Shown piece by piece: positions 41,390 to 49,852 of a DNA stretch of 64,000 nt; the first letter of the stretch is position 1, and each line of letters begins with the position of its first letter. The position numbers were made by a program, and so were the translations under genes. Source of the DNA: Mangrovibacillus cuniculi (GTDB lineage Bacteria > Bacillota > Bacilli > Bacillales > R1DC41); NCBI RefSeq assembly GCF_015482585.1, contig NZ_CP049742.1, positions 2,387,001 through 2,451,000 on the forward strand, given 5' to 3'. The notes beneath the pieces are model-generated. The model did no database searches. It was not told the origin of the DNA and saw only the letters and a program-made list of their open reading frames with translations.

Positions 41390-43018
41390 TTGAGTCTTAG
41401 CGTGAAAATTGAACGTGTTGCTCCAATGCTTGATGACTTGGCAAAGGAACTGAGAAATCAACTTGATTACGCCAATGATCATCACCAACGAGTTGTTCAA
41501 AAAGGGTTACTTTTATATAGACAACGCCTAGTATACCAAGTAAAAATCGGTGAACAGTATATGGAAGGAAGCGTGCAAGATGCTGTCCCTGTACATACAC
41601 AATTACATTTAATTCAGCCATATATCATGAATTGTTCATGCCCTAGTCAGGGGATTTGTCGTCATCAAATGGCTTTATTTTTCCACGTCTACAGTCAAGT
41701 TAGAAGCGTAAACAAGTGGATGGAAGACTGGAAAAAAGAAAGCAATTTGGCGATTCAAGACTTGTTTGACTCCTTGAGAGGGAAAGCAAATGATCTATTA
41801 GTAAAAAGACAAGAGCAAGCTGCTTCTGGATCTGTTTTGGATCAGTGGTTAAAACGTATGGAAGATATGTTTGATGATCTGATGACACAACGGATGATTG
41901 AAAATCCTTATGTTTTAGAGATGGAAGTAAAGCAACTCTACAGACGCATTGGTCAATTTGCTCCTACTGAACGAGAGTGGATTCCCATGTATTATGTTGT
42001 CTCTGCTCTATTTTTATATAAAAAAATATTATTGTTATTAGAAAAATTAAATCAGCTTGAACAAGGCTCTCGTCACCCTGTTCATCGTTTTGTTGTGCAA
42101 CTTTCAGACGATGTAGTGATGAACATTTCTCGTTTAAGTGCTTCAGCGCTACCTTTTGCATTTGATGAAATATTAGCCTACGTTCGTCAGGAATCCTATA
42201 CTCTTTTAGAGCCACAAACGTTTAGTCCAGTTATTTCATTTGAAATGTATCGAGAATTATGGAAACACTTATTTACAAAATCAGAATGGCGTATGGAAGA
42301 AGATAAACGTTTATCAGACATTGAGAATAGAACCTTTATGCAAGTAGCAGGACTTATTTGTATAAAACTTATTCGAAAGCAAGATGCAGAAGCACACAAG
42401 CTAATGACCACACTTGGTCATGATTCGTTAGTGTTTGCAACTGACTGGATTAATCTACTCGATAATTCGATGGATCGCATTATGTCATTTATAAAACACA
42501 TCCTTCCTTTTATACCAGATCACATAGCGGAGATTGACAACTATTACGAACAAAACACTTTTGCCCGTTCGCTTATCTCTTCTATTGATCGATTTCAGTT
42601 ACGAGATAGTGATTTTACTGTATTTGATGAGTTGTTATATGAACTTTTACCGTTTAGTGAACGAATTCTCTCTACTTCCTTTATTGAACGTAAACAGTTT
42701 CGACGTTGGACGGAATTTTTAATGTCTCAAAAAATGAATGTATATGAACTTCATCCAGATGAGGTGAAAGTGGTAGAAAAAGAAGATCCATTAGCCGTAT
42801 TACCAATCTTCCATTGTTCCATTAATTATTTTATTGGACAGAAGAACAGACAAAGCTATAAAGATGCAGTTCGCTTAATTAAACGAACGAAGAAAGTTTA
42901 TAAAGTCCTTCAGAAATCTGATATGTTTGATTATTATTTTGATGCGTTAATGGAAGAACATAAACGATTACGTGCATTCCAAGAAGAATGTAGAAAGGGG
43001 AAACTTCTACATGCTTAA
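41390..43018 (+). CDS. ywqB: SWIM zinc-finger protein (YwqB-like)
   Basis: The predicted protein has 542 residues from a TTG at 41390 that follows AGGAGGGACTATT; an ATG at 41339 has no site. The SWIM zinc finger CxC-x5-CxH is Cys82, Cys84, Cys90 and His92 in NCSCPSQGICRHQ. The rest is long and helical without recognised motifs. It lies directly upstream of the SNF2-like helicase gene and overlaps it by 8 bases, the conserved ywqB-ywqA arrangement. The pair probably acts on DNA or nucleoprotein together. The exact function is unknown. Confidence 0.9.
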   Translation: MSLSVKIERVAPMLDDLAKELRNQLDYANDHHQRVVQKGLLLYRQRLVYQVKIGEQYMEGSVQDAVPVHTQLHLIQPYIMNCSCPSQGICRHQMALFFHVYSQVRSVNKWMEDWKKESNLAIQDLFDSLRGKANDLLVKRQEQAASGSVLDQWLKRMEDMFDDLMTQRMIENPYVLEMEVKQLYRRIGQFAPTEREWIPMYYVVSALFLYKKILLLLEKLNQLEQGSRHPVHRFVVQLSDDVVMNISRLSASALPFAFDEILAYVRQESYTLLEPQTFSPVISFEMYRELWKHLFTKSEWRMEEDKRLSDIENRTFMQVAGLICIKLIRKQDAEAHKLMTTLGHDSLVFATDWINLLDNSMDRIMSFIKHILPFIPDHIAEIDNYYEQNTFARSLISSIDRFQLRDSDFTVFDELLYELLPFSERILSTSFIERKQFRRWTEFLMSQKMNVYELHPDEVKVVEKEDPLAVLPIFHCSINYFIGQKNRQSYKDAVRLIKRTKKVYKVLQKSDMFDYYFDALMEEHKRLRAFQEECRKGKLLHA

Positions 43019-45833
43019 AGTAAAACATTGGACGATCGATGTCATTCCTCATCCTCATAAGGGGTATGAAATTGGTGTTGTACATTCAGAAACAGGTGAG
43101 GTTGCACCTATTGAAGCATTCGCACAAGATTTATTTATGTGGCACGACTTGAGTTATTTTGGTCAACAACTTACTCCTTCTGTTTTCCATCCAGAAACAC
43201 ATCTATGGTTAACTGGTTGGGAGTTAGTACAGTTGTTTTCTAATGAACAGTTTAGTTCTATTGTGCAATGGGATTTTACTCAACGCGGAGAAGCATTTCT
43301 AGGGATATCACCTGTTATTTACGATTCTGTATTAGGAGGACAATGGATTCCTGACTTTGACGCTTGGTCTACCGAATTAGACTATGTACCTTGGGGATTG
43401 CCAGGTGAAATTTGGGAAGAGTTCGGCAATGACTTTTGGGAACAAGAATTGGACGGACAATCTTATCGCAAGCTGACACAAGATTTATTTCAACAGACAG
43501 TTAGCTCCTTTATCACGCGTGAGCCTTCTTTAAAAGCACTTGCAAAAAAGGTGCAGTCTCTTAAAGAAGCAAACTTAACTTCAGAAGAGTTACATGCGTA
43601 CTTTGATGAAGACAGTTGGCGAAAGTGGACTGGGCTAGAAGCACCAACAGAACCTTATACGATAGGTTTACGATTAGAGGAACCTCCAGAAGATGAGGAA
43701 GACTGGGTTCTTAGTCCATTTGTGAGAAGTGTGAAATCTCCTGATCAGCTATATGTGGTAGGAGAAGACCGTCTACCTTCTCACTGGAAAGGTGTACGAG
43801 AACATATTAAACAAGAGCAGAAACGCTGGAGTCATATGTTTTCTTGGTTGTCACTATCTCTTGGGAAAGCCACTTATGTGAAAGAACACGAAGCTTGGCA
43901 ATTCCTAACGGAAGGTAGCGAGAAACTAGTACATTTAGGAGTAGAAATACTGTTACCTCGTTGGTGGGAAGCGCTGCGCGAACAGCAACTTGCCGTAAAA
44001 GCAAAGGTAAAATCGATGGAAACATCTTACCGTCCTTCATTTGTAGGATTAAATGCCTTAGTTGATTTTGACTGGCGATTATCTATGAATGGTGTAGAGC
44101 TCACGGAGGATCAATTCCAACAACTTGTAGAAGAACAACGACGACTAGTTCAAGTCAATGGACAATGGATGAAACTAGATCCTGAGATGATTGCTCGCAT
44201 TCAAGCTTACATGGAAAAAGCGCGTGAACGTGGCATACGTATGCAAGATCTCTTACAACAAGAGTTAGTTGATGAAGAAGATCAAGAAGACGAATTTGAC
44301 CCGTTAGCTTTTGCAAAAGTACAAATTGAATTAAATCGTTCATTAAAAGGGTTTGTCAAACAGCTAACAAATCTTGAAACTATGCCGGAAGTAAATGTGG
44401 AGGAGTGGCTTGAAGGTTCTCTTCGTCCTTATCAGCAACAAGGTGTAAACTGGTTATCTTATTTACGCCAATTCCGCTTCGGTGGTGTCCTTGCCGATGA
44501 CATGGGTCTAGGTAAAACTATTCAGCTAATTTCTTACTTACTTCATGTGAAAAATAGCGAAACACCTAGTACACCTGCATTAATTGTTGCGCCTACATCT
44601 GTTATCGGAAACTGGCAAAAGGAAATTGAACGATTCGCTCCTTCTCTTCGTGTCATGCAGCACTATGGGCCTAATCGTGGCAAGGAAGAAGCTTTTTTAC
44701 CAAGTATTCAAGATGTGGATGTTGTGTTAACTACTTATGGAATTTCTCATTTAGATGAGGCGGAATTAGGCTCAATTGAGTGGTCAACCATAGCGTTAGA
44801 TGAAGCACAAAATATTAAGAACGCACAGACAAAACAGTCAAAGGCGATCCGTGCTCTAAGAGGAACACACCAACTCGCGTTGACTGGTACACCTATGGAA
44901 AATCGTCTATCGGAATTATGGTCTATCTTCGACTTTACCAATCACGGTTATCTTGGAACATTTAACTCTTTTCAAAAGCATTATATTTTGCCAATTGAAA
45001 AAGAAGAAAATGAACAACGGGTTCGACAGCTGCAAAAACGAATTAAACCATTCTTATTACGCAGAACAAAACGTGACCCTGAAGTAGAATTGAATTTACC
45101 AGATAAGATTGAGCAAAAAGAGTACTGTCCGTTAACCCCGGAGCAAGCGAGTCTTTATGAACAAGTAGTTAATGATACGTTGGAAAAAATCCAAACCCTA
45201 TCTGCTATGGAACGTAGAGGATTAATTCTTCAAATGCTTAATAAGTTAAAACAACTGTGTAATCATCCAGCATTATACTTAAAGGAAGAAACTCCTGTTG
45301 GCATTGTAGAGCGCGCTTCAAAAATGCAAAAGTTAATGGAATTAATAGACTCCATCATAGAACAAAAAGAGGCTTGCCTCATCTTTACTCAGTATATCGG
45401 CATGGGTGAAATGATAAGAACCATATTAAAAGCTCGTTATGACTTAACCGTTCCATTTTTACACGGTGGAGTTTCAAAATCACAAAGAGAACAAATGGTG
45501 GAACAGTTCCAAGCAGGTGAGTTCCCTGTCTTCCTTCTTTCTCTTAAAGCAGGGGGAACAGGGTTAAACTTAACGGAAGCGAATCATGTCATCCATTATG
45601 ATCGTTGGTGGAATCCTGCAGTGGAAAATCAAGCCACAGACCGTGCTTATCGCATCGGACAGAAAAGATTTGTTCATGTTCATAAAATGATATCCACCGG
45701 TACACTGGAAGAAAAAATCGATGCAATGCTAGAAAAGAAACAATCTCTTAATGAAGAAATTATACAAAGTGATCATTGGGTGACAGAGTTATCCAATTTA
45801 GAGCTCGCGGAACTAGTTTCGTTAACGAAATAA
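43011..45833 (+). CDS. ywqA: SNF2/RapA-family helicase (YwqA-like)
   Basis: The predicted protein has 940 residues from the ATG at 43011, with AAAGGGG upstream and overlapping the ywqB stop. An N-terminal SNF2-associated bacterial domain (about 1-450) is followed by helicase motif I DDMGLGKT (496-503), motif II DEAQ (597-600), TGTPMENRLSELWS (motif III), and the C-terminal lobe with FLLSLKAGGTGLNLTEAN (motif V) and DRAYRIGQ (motif VI). It is an ATP-driven translocase on duplex DNA that remodels protein-DNA complexes. A strong terminator follows. Confidence 0.94.
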   Translation: MLKVKHWTIDVIPHPHKGYEIGVVHSETGEVAPIEAFAQDLFMWHDLSYFGQQLTPSVFHPETHLWLTGWELVQLFSNEQFSSIVQWDFTQRGEAFLGISPVIYDSVLGGQWIPDFDAWSTELDYVPWGLPGEIWEEFGNDFWEQELDGQSYRKLTQDLFQQTVSSFITREPSLKALAKKVQSLKEANLTSEELHAYFDEDSWRKWTGLEAPTEPYTIGLRLEEPPEDEEDWVLSPFVRSVKSPDQLYVVGEDRLPSHWKGVREHIKQEQKRWSHMFSWLSLSLGKATYVKEHEAWQFLTEGSEKLVHLGVEILLPRWWEALREQQLAVKAKVKSMETSYRPSFVGLNALVDFDWRLSMNGVELTEDQFQQLVEEQRRLVQVNGQWMKLDPEMIARIQAYMEKARERGIRMQDLLQQELVDEEDQEDEFDPLAFAKVQIELNRSLKGFVKQLTNLETMPEVNVEEWLEGSLRPYQQQGVNWLSYLRQFRFGGVLADDMGLGKTIQLISYLLHVKNSETPSTPALIVAPTSVIGNWQKEIERFAPSLRVMQHYGPNRGKEEAFLPSIQDVDVVLTTYGISHLDEAELGSIEWSTIALDEAQNIKNAQTKQSKAIRALRGTHQLALTGTPMENRLSELWSIFDFTNHGYLGTFNSFQKHYILPIEKEENEQRVRQLQKRIKPFLLRRTKRDPEVELNLPDKIEQKEYCPLTPEQASLYEQVVNDTLEKIQTLSAMERRGLILQMLNKLKQLCNHPALYLKEETPVGIVERASKMQKLMELIDSIIEQKEACLIFTQYIGMGEMIRTILKARYDLTVPFLHGGVSKSQREQMVEQFQAGEFPVFLLSLKAGGTGLNLTEANHVIHYDRWWNPAVENQATDRAYRIGQKRFVHVHKMISTGTLEEKIDAMLEKKQSLNEEIIQSDHWVTELSNLELAELVSLTK

Positions 45834-46299
45834 CCATGACAGCACCACTTTGGCCATCCGGGGAGGTGCTGTCATATTTACTTGAGCCTAACTCTTGCTT
45901 ACCTTTAGATAGCAGATATGTCTGATATTCATTGCCAATTGATATACCAAAGATAGACAATAGTTCATGAAAATCTAAGTCATCTATAGGTGGCCCGAAA
46001 GCATGACAAGTCCCCGAAATCAACTTCTCTAAGACAACAAGCTCCATTTTTATTTGATATGCCTTCCCTGCCTTATTAATTTCAAAATGAAAATTAGTTG
46101 TACCGTGTTCTAGTTTTATTTTATCTGTCGTTTCTTTTTGATAAGAAAAAATCAATGCTTCTTCAATTTTACGTTTTCTTCCTATGTATTCATGTGAAAG
46201 CAAGCGAAGATGGTCTCCTTTATTCAACCTGTAGAACAAATTACAATTCTCCAACTTAATACCACTAAACCAATCCATCCGAATGTAGAATCTTAACAT
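45760..46299 (-). CDS. Hypothetical protein reading through a terminator into ywqA antisense
   Basis: The ORF has 179 codons with AGGAGG 11 bases before the ATG. Residues 1-139 look like a native soluble alpha/beta protein (MLRFYIRMDWFSGIK..., QKETTDKIKLEH). The last 40 residues are encoded by the ywqA terminator hairpin and the antisense of the ywqA 3' end, giving a 74-base overlap, and look non-native. Either the original stop was lost or the gene was cut when it landed here. I recognise no family. The central VVLEKLISGTCHAFGPPIDD is the most protein-like part. Confidence 0.5.
   Translation of the reverse strand: MLRFYIRMDWFSGIKLENCNLFYRLNKGDHLRLLSHEYIGRKRKIEEALIFSYQKETTDKIKLEHGTTNFHFEINKAGKAYQIKMELVVLEKLISGTCHAFGPPIDDLDFHELLSIFGISIGNEYQTYLLSKGKQELGSSKYDSTSPDGQSGAVMVISLTKLVPRALNWITLSPNDHFV
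45836..45882 (+). terminator. Terminator of the ywqBA operon
   Basis: ATGACAGCACC pairs with GGTGCTGTCAT around an 18-base loop, followed by ATTTACTT. The minus-strand ORF 45760-46299 reads through it. Confidence 0.82.
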
Positions 46300-46416
46300 G
46301 AAACTTTATACCTCCTACAAAAGTATTATTACGGTAATATTTTACTACCGTTAGTCGTCCTATTCTACAAATTTAGAGTTAATTAAACATATTTTTACAA
46401 ATTTACATTTTAGTTA

Positions 46417-46456
46417 TATTTTTAGAGAGGAATACACCTTTTTGTATTCCTCTCTG
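46417..46456 (-). terminator. Terminator of ssbB
   Basis: AGAGAGGAATACA pairs perfectly with TGTATTCCTCTCT. On the minus strand it is followed by AAAAATATAAC, and on the plus strand by GAGAG. It is a strong stem, but the T-run is weak in both directions. Confidence 0.65.
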
Positions 46457-46500
46457 AGAGAAACGTGTGAGTGTGAGTAATGACGCATTGATATAGGGGA

Positions 46501-46899
46501 TTATTTCATTTCTGCTAAAGAACGAACTGGAACTGGTTCTGATGAAACGGAGTCTAGGGAGCGTTCTGTGGAATGCTGTTTCTTACTAAGAAATTGTATG
46601 GAATCACCAAATATCTCTGTCATATACACGCGTTTTCCTTCTGCATTTTCAAAGAAGCGTGACTGGATTCTTCCGATTACACCAACCATCATACCTTTTT
46701 GGCAGAACTTAGCGGTATTCTCCGCTTGTTTCCCCCACAAGGTACACAAAACAAAATCTGTTTCGTATTGCCCCGTCGTAGCGTTTTTAAAAGGCCTGTT
46801 AACTGCAATCATGACATTTATTACTGGCTTTTGATCTTTTGTATGTTTCAAAACTGGATCTTTTGTTAACCTACCTACAACGGTCACTTGATTTATCAT
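46501..46899 (-). CDS. ssbB: Single-stranded DNA-binding protein, SsbB/YwpH type
   Basis: The predicted protein has 132 residues. The OB-fold pattern starts MINQVTVVGRLTKDPVLKHT (1-20), then VNRPFKN (about 33-39), FVLCTLWGKQAENTAKFCQKG (about 49-69) and the C-terminal strand IQSRFFENAEGKRVYMTEI. It lacks the acidic DDDIPF tail of the replicative SsbA; the end is RSLAEMK, as expected for the competence-type SsbB. The position near ywqA matches ywpH of Bacillus subtilis. AAGGAGG lies upstream of the ATG. Confidence 0.92.
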   Translation of the reverse strand: MINQVTVVGRLTKDPVLKHTKDQKPVINVMIAVNRPFKNATTGQYETDFVLCTLWGKQAENTAKFCQKGMMVGVIGRIQSRFFENAEGKRVYMTEIFGDSIQFLSKKQHSTERSLDSVSSEPVPVRSLAEMK

Positions 46900-47084
46900 T
46901 ATTTCACCTCCTTTCCACTACATCCTACTATTAAAAATTTGCTGGGTAAAATCGTCAAAAGTAATTTTTCACGGATATTTTAGCTTTGAAAATAGGAAAA
47001 TTCCCTAGATAAAAAGAATATAATTAAGAGGAATATGTAGTAAATTAGACAAAAATCAACAAATTTAGTGTTTCTCAAAACTTT

Positions 47085-47112
47085 TTTACAAGCTTCCTGG
47101 TTGTGCTATAAT
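47085..47112 (+). promoter_or_regulatory. Promoter of ywpF
   Basis: -35 TTTACA (47085-47090), 16-base spacer, -10 TATAAT (47107-47112). An in-frame ATG at 47111 lies in the -10, so the true start is the ATG at 47147. Confidence 0.75.
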
Positions 47113-47146
47113 GCAATCAAGAAGCGAACGGAATAGGGGGATTTTT

Positions 47147-47590
47147 ATGAAGACGTTTAAGGTTGTATCTTTACAAGTCTGGCACGATAATGAATATGTA
47201 GATTTCCCGCTAATTGATGGATTAATTATTAATAAAGAAGATGAGAAGAGAACTTGGTACATAGAGGCTTTTTTAGATAAGCAACATTATGATTTTATGA
47301 GAGATTTACAACAGTCAAAAGAGCAGTTTGAAATACAGGCCATTATCTCTTATCCTGAAAACGATCCAGCTACTTTTCTTACCTTTATACGAACAGTTAA
47401 AAAGATTAACGAATCGATTTCAGTCTTATTTGAAGGACATTTGCATAAAAGGAAAAATGAGTATGCGGAGCAGCTTTTAACTCATTTAATAGATGAAGGA
47501 TTTAAGGGTGACGATCTTATAAATGAATTTAAAGTGAATATGTTGACGAAGCCGAAGATTCCTTCCAAAAAACAAACCATGCAAGAATAG
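47147..47590 (+). CDS. ywpF: YwpF-like protein
   Basis: The predicted protein has 147 residues with AGGGGGA 5 bases upstream of the ATG. It opens MKTFKVVSLQVWHDNEYVDF and contains LIDGLIINKEDEKRTWYIEA, a pattern I associate with the YwpF family found in Bacillaceae between ssbB and the fabZ-flh region. It is a small soluble alpha/beta protein, and no biochemical role is known to me. The sinR gene follows after 11 bases, so the two are probably co-transcribed. Confidence 0.82.
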   Translation: MKTFKVVSLQVWHDNEYVDFPLIDGLIINKEDEKRTWYIEAFLDKQHYDFMRDLQQSKEQFEIQAIISYPENDPATFLTFIRTVKKINESISVLFEGHLHKRKNEYAEQLLTHLIDEGFKGDDLINEFKVNMLTKPKIPSKKQTMQE

Positions 47591-47601
47591 GATGTTGCAT
47601 C

Positions 47602-47928
47602 ATGACTATTGGAGACCGAGTACGCACATATCGAATAAACAGAGAGATGTCTCTATCAGAATTAGCAAAGAAAGCCGATGTAGCTAAGTCTTACCTCAGT
47701 TCCATCGAACGTAATGTGCAACAAAATCCATCTATTACGTTTGTAAAAAAGGTGTCAGAAGCTCTACATGTATCCGTTGATCATATTTTGCAAGATGAGC
47801 TGGAGATGAATAAAGTTGATCCAGAGTATGTTGACTTAATAAAAGAAGCTGTTGCTATCGGAGTAACGAAGAAGGATTTGACGGAGTTTATTGAGTTTCA
47901 GAAATGGAAGAAACGAAACATTAAATAG
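47602..47928 (+). CDS. sinR: SinR-type master regulator of biofilm matrix
   Basis: The predicted protein has 108 residues. The N-terminal Xre domain (SLSELAKKADVAKSYLSSIERNVQQNPSI, about 17-45) is very close to SinR/SlrR. The C-terminal helical domain ends GVTKKDLTEFIEFQKWKK, the SinI-binding/dimerisation motif of SinR. SinR represses exopolysaccharide and amyloid operons and is opposed by SinI and SlrR. No sinI is adjacent here. The polysaccharide locus and its kinase lie about 20 kb away in this window. A terminator follows at once. Confidence 0.88.
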   Translation: MTIGDRVRTYRINREMSLSELAKKADVAKSYLSSIERNVQQNPSITFVKKVSEALHVSVDHILQDELEMNKVDPEYVDLIKEAVAIGVTKKDLTEFIEFQKWKKRNIK

Positions 47929-47959
47929 AAAGACCGATTTAGCAGATGATCGGTCTTTG
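47929..47959 (+). terminator. Terminator of ywpF-sinR
   Basis: AAAGACCGAT pairs with ATCGGTCTTT around a 10-base loop, immediately after the stop. It also faces the 3' end of the minus-strand frameshifted gene. Confidence 0.85.
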
Positions 47960-47966
47960 TATGTCA

Positions 47967-48535
47967 TTATTGAAGATTATAAGGATCTATTTTCAAGCCC
48001 TCTCCATCAAAATGACGAATTTGATCCACTATATAGTCAATTTCTTGATTAGTAAAGGGCATGTTGGGTAGTTCTTGATCGAAATGGTGGTAAAAAAGTA
48101 TTTCTGCAATTTTGCGTTTTTTACCGGTGGCAACGTCCGTCAGTTGCTCTTTTTTTTTACATCTGCTTCTAATTTTTCTAATAAGTATTTTGCTTCAAGC
48201 TTACAAGAATAGAATGTCTCGTCTCCTGTTTCCGCTTGTAATTTGTCTAACTGAGCAATTTGCTCTTCAGTGGGTTCATCGCCAAGAATCTTATTAATTG
48301 TTTCATTAATTTTATTGGCAAGTTCAGAATGGAATTCTTCGCTACTGCGTTGTTCTGGCGTTAATTGCTCATACCAAGATGCATTTTCTTCAATATACTT
48401 TCTCCAAGCTTGCATAAAGTCTGCCATAGCAAAACGCTCTTCTTCCCACTTTATATCCGCCATATATTGTTCAAATGCAATGTTGATAGACCTAGTGATG
48501 CTGATTTTCACTCCTGCAGATAAATCTTTTAGCAT
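47967..48535 (-). pseudogene. Hypothetical gene split by a frameshift in an A9 tract
   Basis: The first frame (48535 down to 48140) gives 131 residues and stops just after a run of nine A on the minus strand (48151-48159). One extra A would join it to a second open frame running KEQLTDVATGKKRKIAEILF, then HHFDQELPNMPFTNQEID, to the TAA at 47967-47969, for about 190 residues in total. The joined protein is acidic and helical with no membrane segment. I do not recognise it. Options are a real mutation, slippage-based phase variation, programmed frameshifting, or a homopolymer sequencing error. Confidence 0.75.
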
Positions 48536-48708
48536 CTGTTGTCGTTACCTCCTTACTATTTCTTACTAATTATGTGCGTCTTGTAAGAAAAATGTTCTAT
48601 ATCGAATTTTACTTCAAAAGACCTTTATGGGCAACCTTTTCGAAAAATGAGGATAAAGATCCTAATTTTGTTACCAGGTAAACGCTGTATCATTACTATT
48701 TACGTAGC

Positions 48709-48739
48709 AAAAAGAGACGAGCTAAGCCCGTCCCTTTTT
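48709..48739 (-). terminator. Terminator of the acidic lipoprotein gene
   Basis: On the minus strand GGGACGGGC-TTA-GCTCGTCTC is followed by TTTTTGC. The stem contains two G-T pairs. Confidence 0.7.
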
Positions 48740-48744
48740 CGATA

Positions 48745-49038
48745 TTACTCGTCTTTATTATCCTCATCTTGCATGTCGATGTTGTCTTCTACAGCGTCTT
48801 CTTCAGGTGTGTTCTCATCAACCGCACCGTCCATATCATCATCTGTGTTGATGTCGTTTTCGCCTTCTTCAACAGCGCCGTCTTCCATCATGTCTTCCTC
48901 TGTCATTTCTTCATCTTCCATCATATCTTCTTCCATCGTACCATCTTCTGGTGGTGGCTCTTGGTTATCTGCACAACCAGCTGCTAACATCGCTGCTAAC
49001 ATAGAACCAGCAAGAATCTTCAACCATTTCTTTTCCAT
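48745..49038 (-). CDS. Short, highly acidic lipoprotein
   Basis: The predicted protein has 97 residues from the ATG at 49038 with AAGGAGTG upstream. Signal MEKKWLKILAGSMLAAMLAAG ends in Cys (lipobox LAAGC). The mature part is almost entirely Asp/Glu with Met, Asn and Gly (EEDMMEDEEMTEEDMMEDG) and appears intrinsically disordered. Such sequences can bind Ca2+ or basic proteins at the cell surface, but that is inference. The composition produces open frames on the other strand that are not genes. It lies upstream of the RAYT transposase gene. Confidence 0.78.
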   Translation of the reverse strand: MEKKWLKILAGSMLAAMLAAGCADNQEPPPEDGTMEEDMMEDEEMTEEDMMEDGAVEEGENDINTDDDMDGAVDENTPEEDAVEDNIDMQDEDNKDE

Positions 49039-49167
49039 TCGAAACACTCCTTCAAAGGTTTATTTACGCAAAGCGCATAGATATTCCCGAATATCGTGTG
49101 AAATTCGGTCTCTTGTAGTGTGTCCTAAAAAAGAGCATTCCTTGCATGTGGGAATATTTAATAGTAG

Positions 49168-49755
49168 TTAGGAGTGAATTTTTTCTTTTGGGAAATCATT
49201 TTGGAGTTTAATTAATTTGGTGTTCACCTTGGATTTGTAGAGGTTAACGGATTTTCCGTTTACATATTTCAGGAGTTGTTCACGATCTGCATAAGGAATT
49301 TTATTGTGGGTTGGGGAGATAATATCGTAATGGCTACTCCACATGTATTCTTCTGGTGCGGTTACGAGGCCTGCCTTGACAGCATTAAGATCAGAATAGA
49401 TACAGGCGTTGATGATTTGTTCGTTATTGAGGAGTTTGCGTGACCAGAAGGGTTTTTCAAGAAGTGTGTTTCCTTTAAGGTCATATTTGAAATTGTACCG
49501 ATTAACAAAACTCTGAATCATGCCTTTCATAATGTCTGATATGGAGTGATTTGTTGTTTCCATAACTAGATGCACATGGTTATTTAGGATGGAGTAGGAA
49601 AGGAGATAGAAGTTGTATTTCTTCTTTGACTTTTCTACTGAGTCCAGTAGTAAAACATAGTCATCTTCACGCTTAAATATTGGCATTCCTTTTTTGGACT
49701 TTAAAATCACATGAAAAGTTGTGTCTTTTTCCCAGTCTCTTATTTTATTTTCCAT
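49168..49755 (-). CDS. REP-associated tyrosine transposase (RAYT), IS200-like HUH fold
   Basis: The predicted protein has 195 residues with AAAGGAGGTTAAC before the ATG. The HUH motif is His60-Val-His62 in SILNNHVHLVMETT. The conserved FHVILKSKKGMPIF opening, KPFWSRKLL and IYSDLNAVKAGLVTAPEEYMW (Tyr120 the candidate nucleophile) are RAYT hallmarks. RAYTs are single-copy, domesticated relatives of IS200/605 TnpA that act on REP palindromes. Array B of 85-bp repeats begins 97 bases upstream. No tnpB or IS ends are visible. Confidence 0.9.
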   Translation of the reverse strand: MENKIRDWEKDTTFHVILKSKKGMPIFKREDDYVLLLDSVEKSKKKYNFYLLSYSILNNHVHLVMETTNHSISDIMKGMIQSFVNRYNFKYDLKGNTLLEKPFWSRKLLNNEQIINACIYSDLNAVKAGLVTAPEEYMWSSHYDIISPTHNKIPYADREQLLKYVNGKSVNLYKSKVNTKLIKLQNDFPKEKIHS

Positions 49756-49852
49756 GTTAACCTCCTTTTATGTTTAATCATTCTTATTTGACAAGATGCT
49801 AGAAATTTCCTTCAAGATCTTAAATATTTCCAAGGGTTTATTAGATGTTTTT

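Noticed and set aside
48647-49171. Ser-rich plus-strand frame opposite the acidic lipoprotein gene
   Set aside because: It is the complement of Glu/Asp codons and lacks a start signal.
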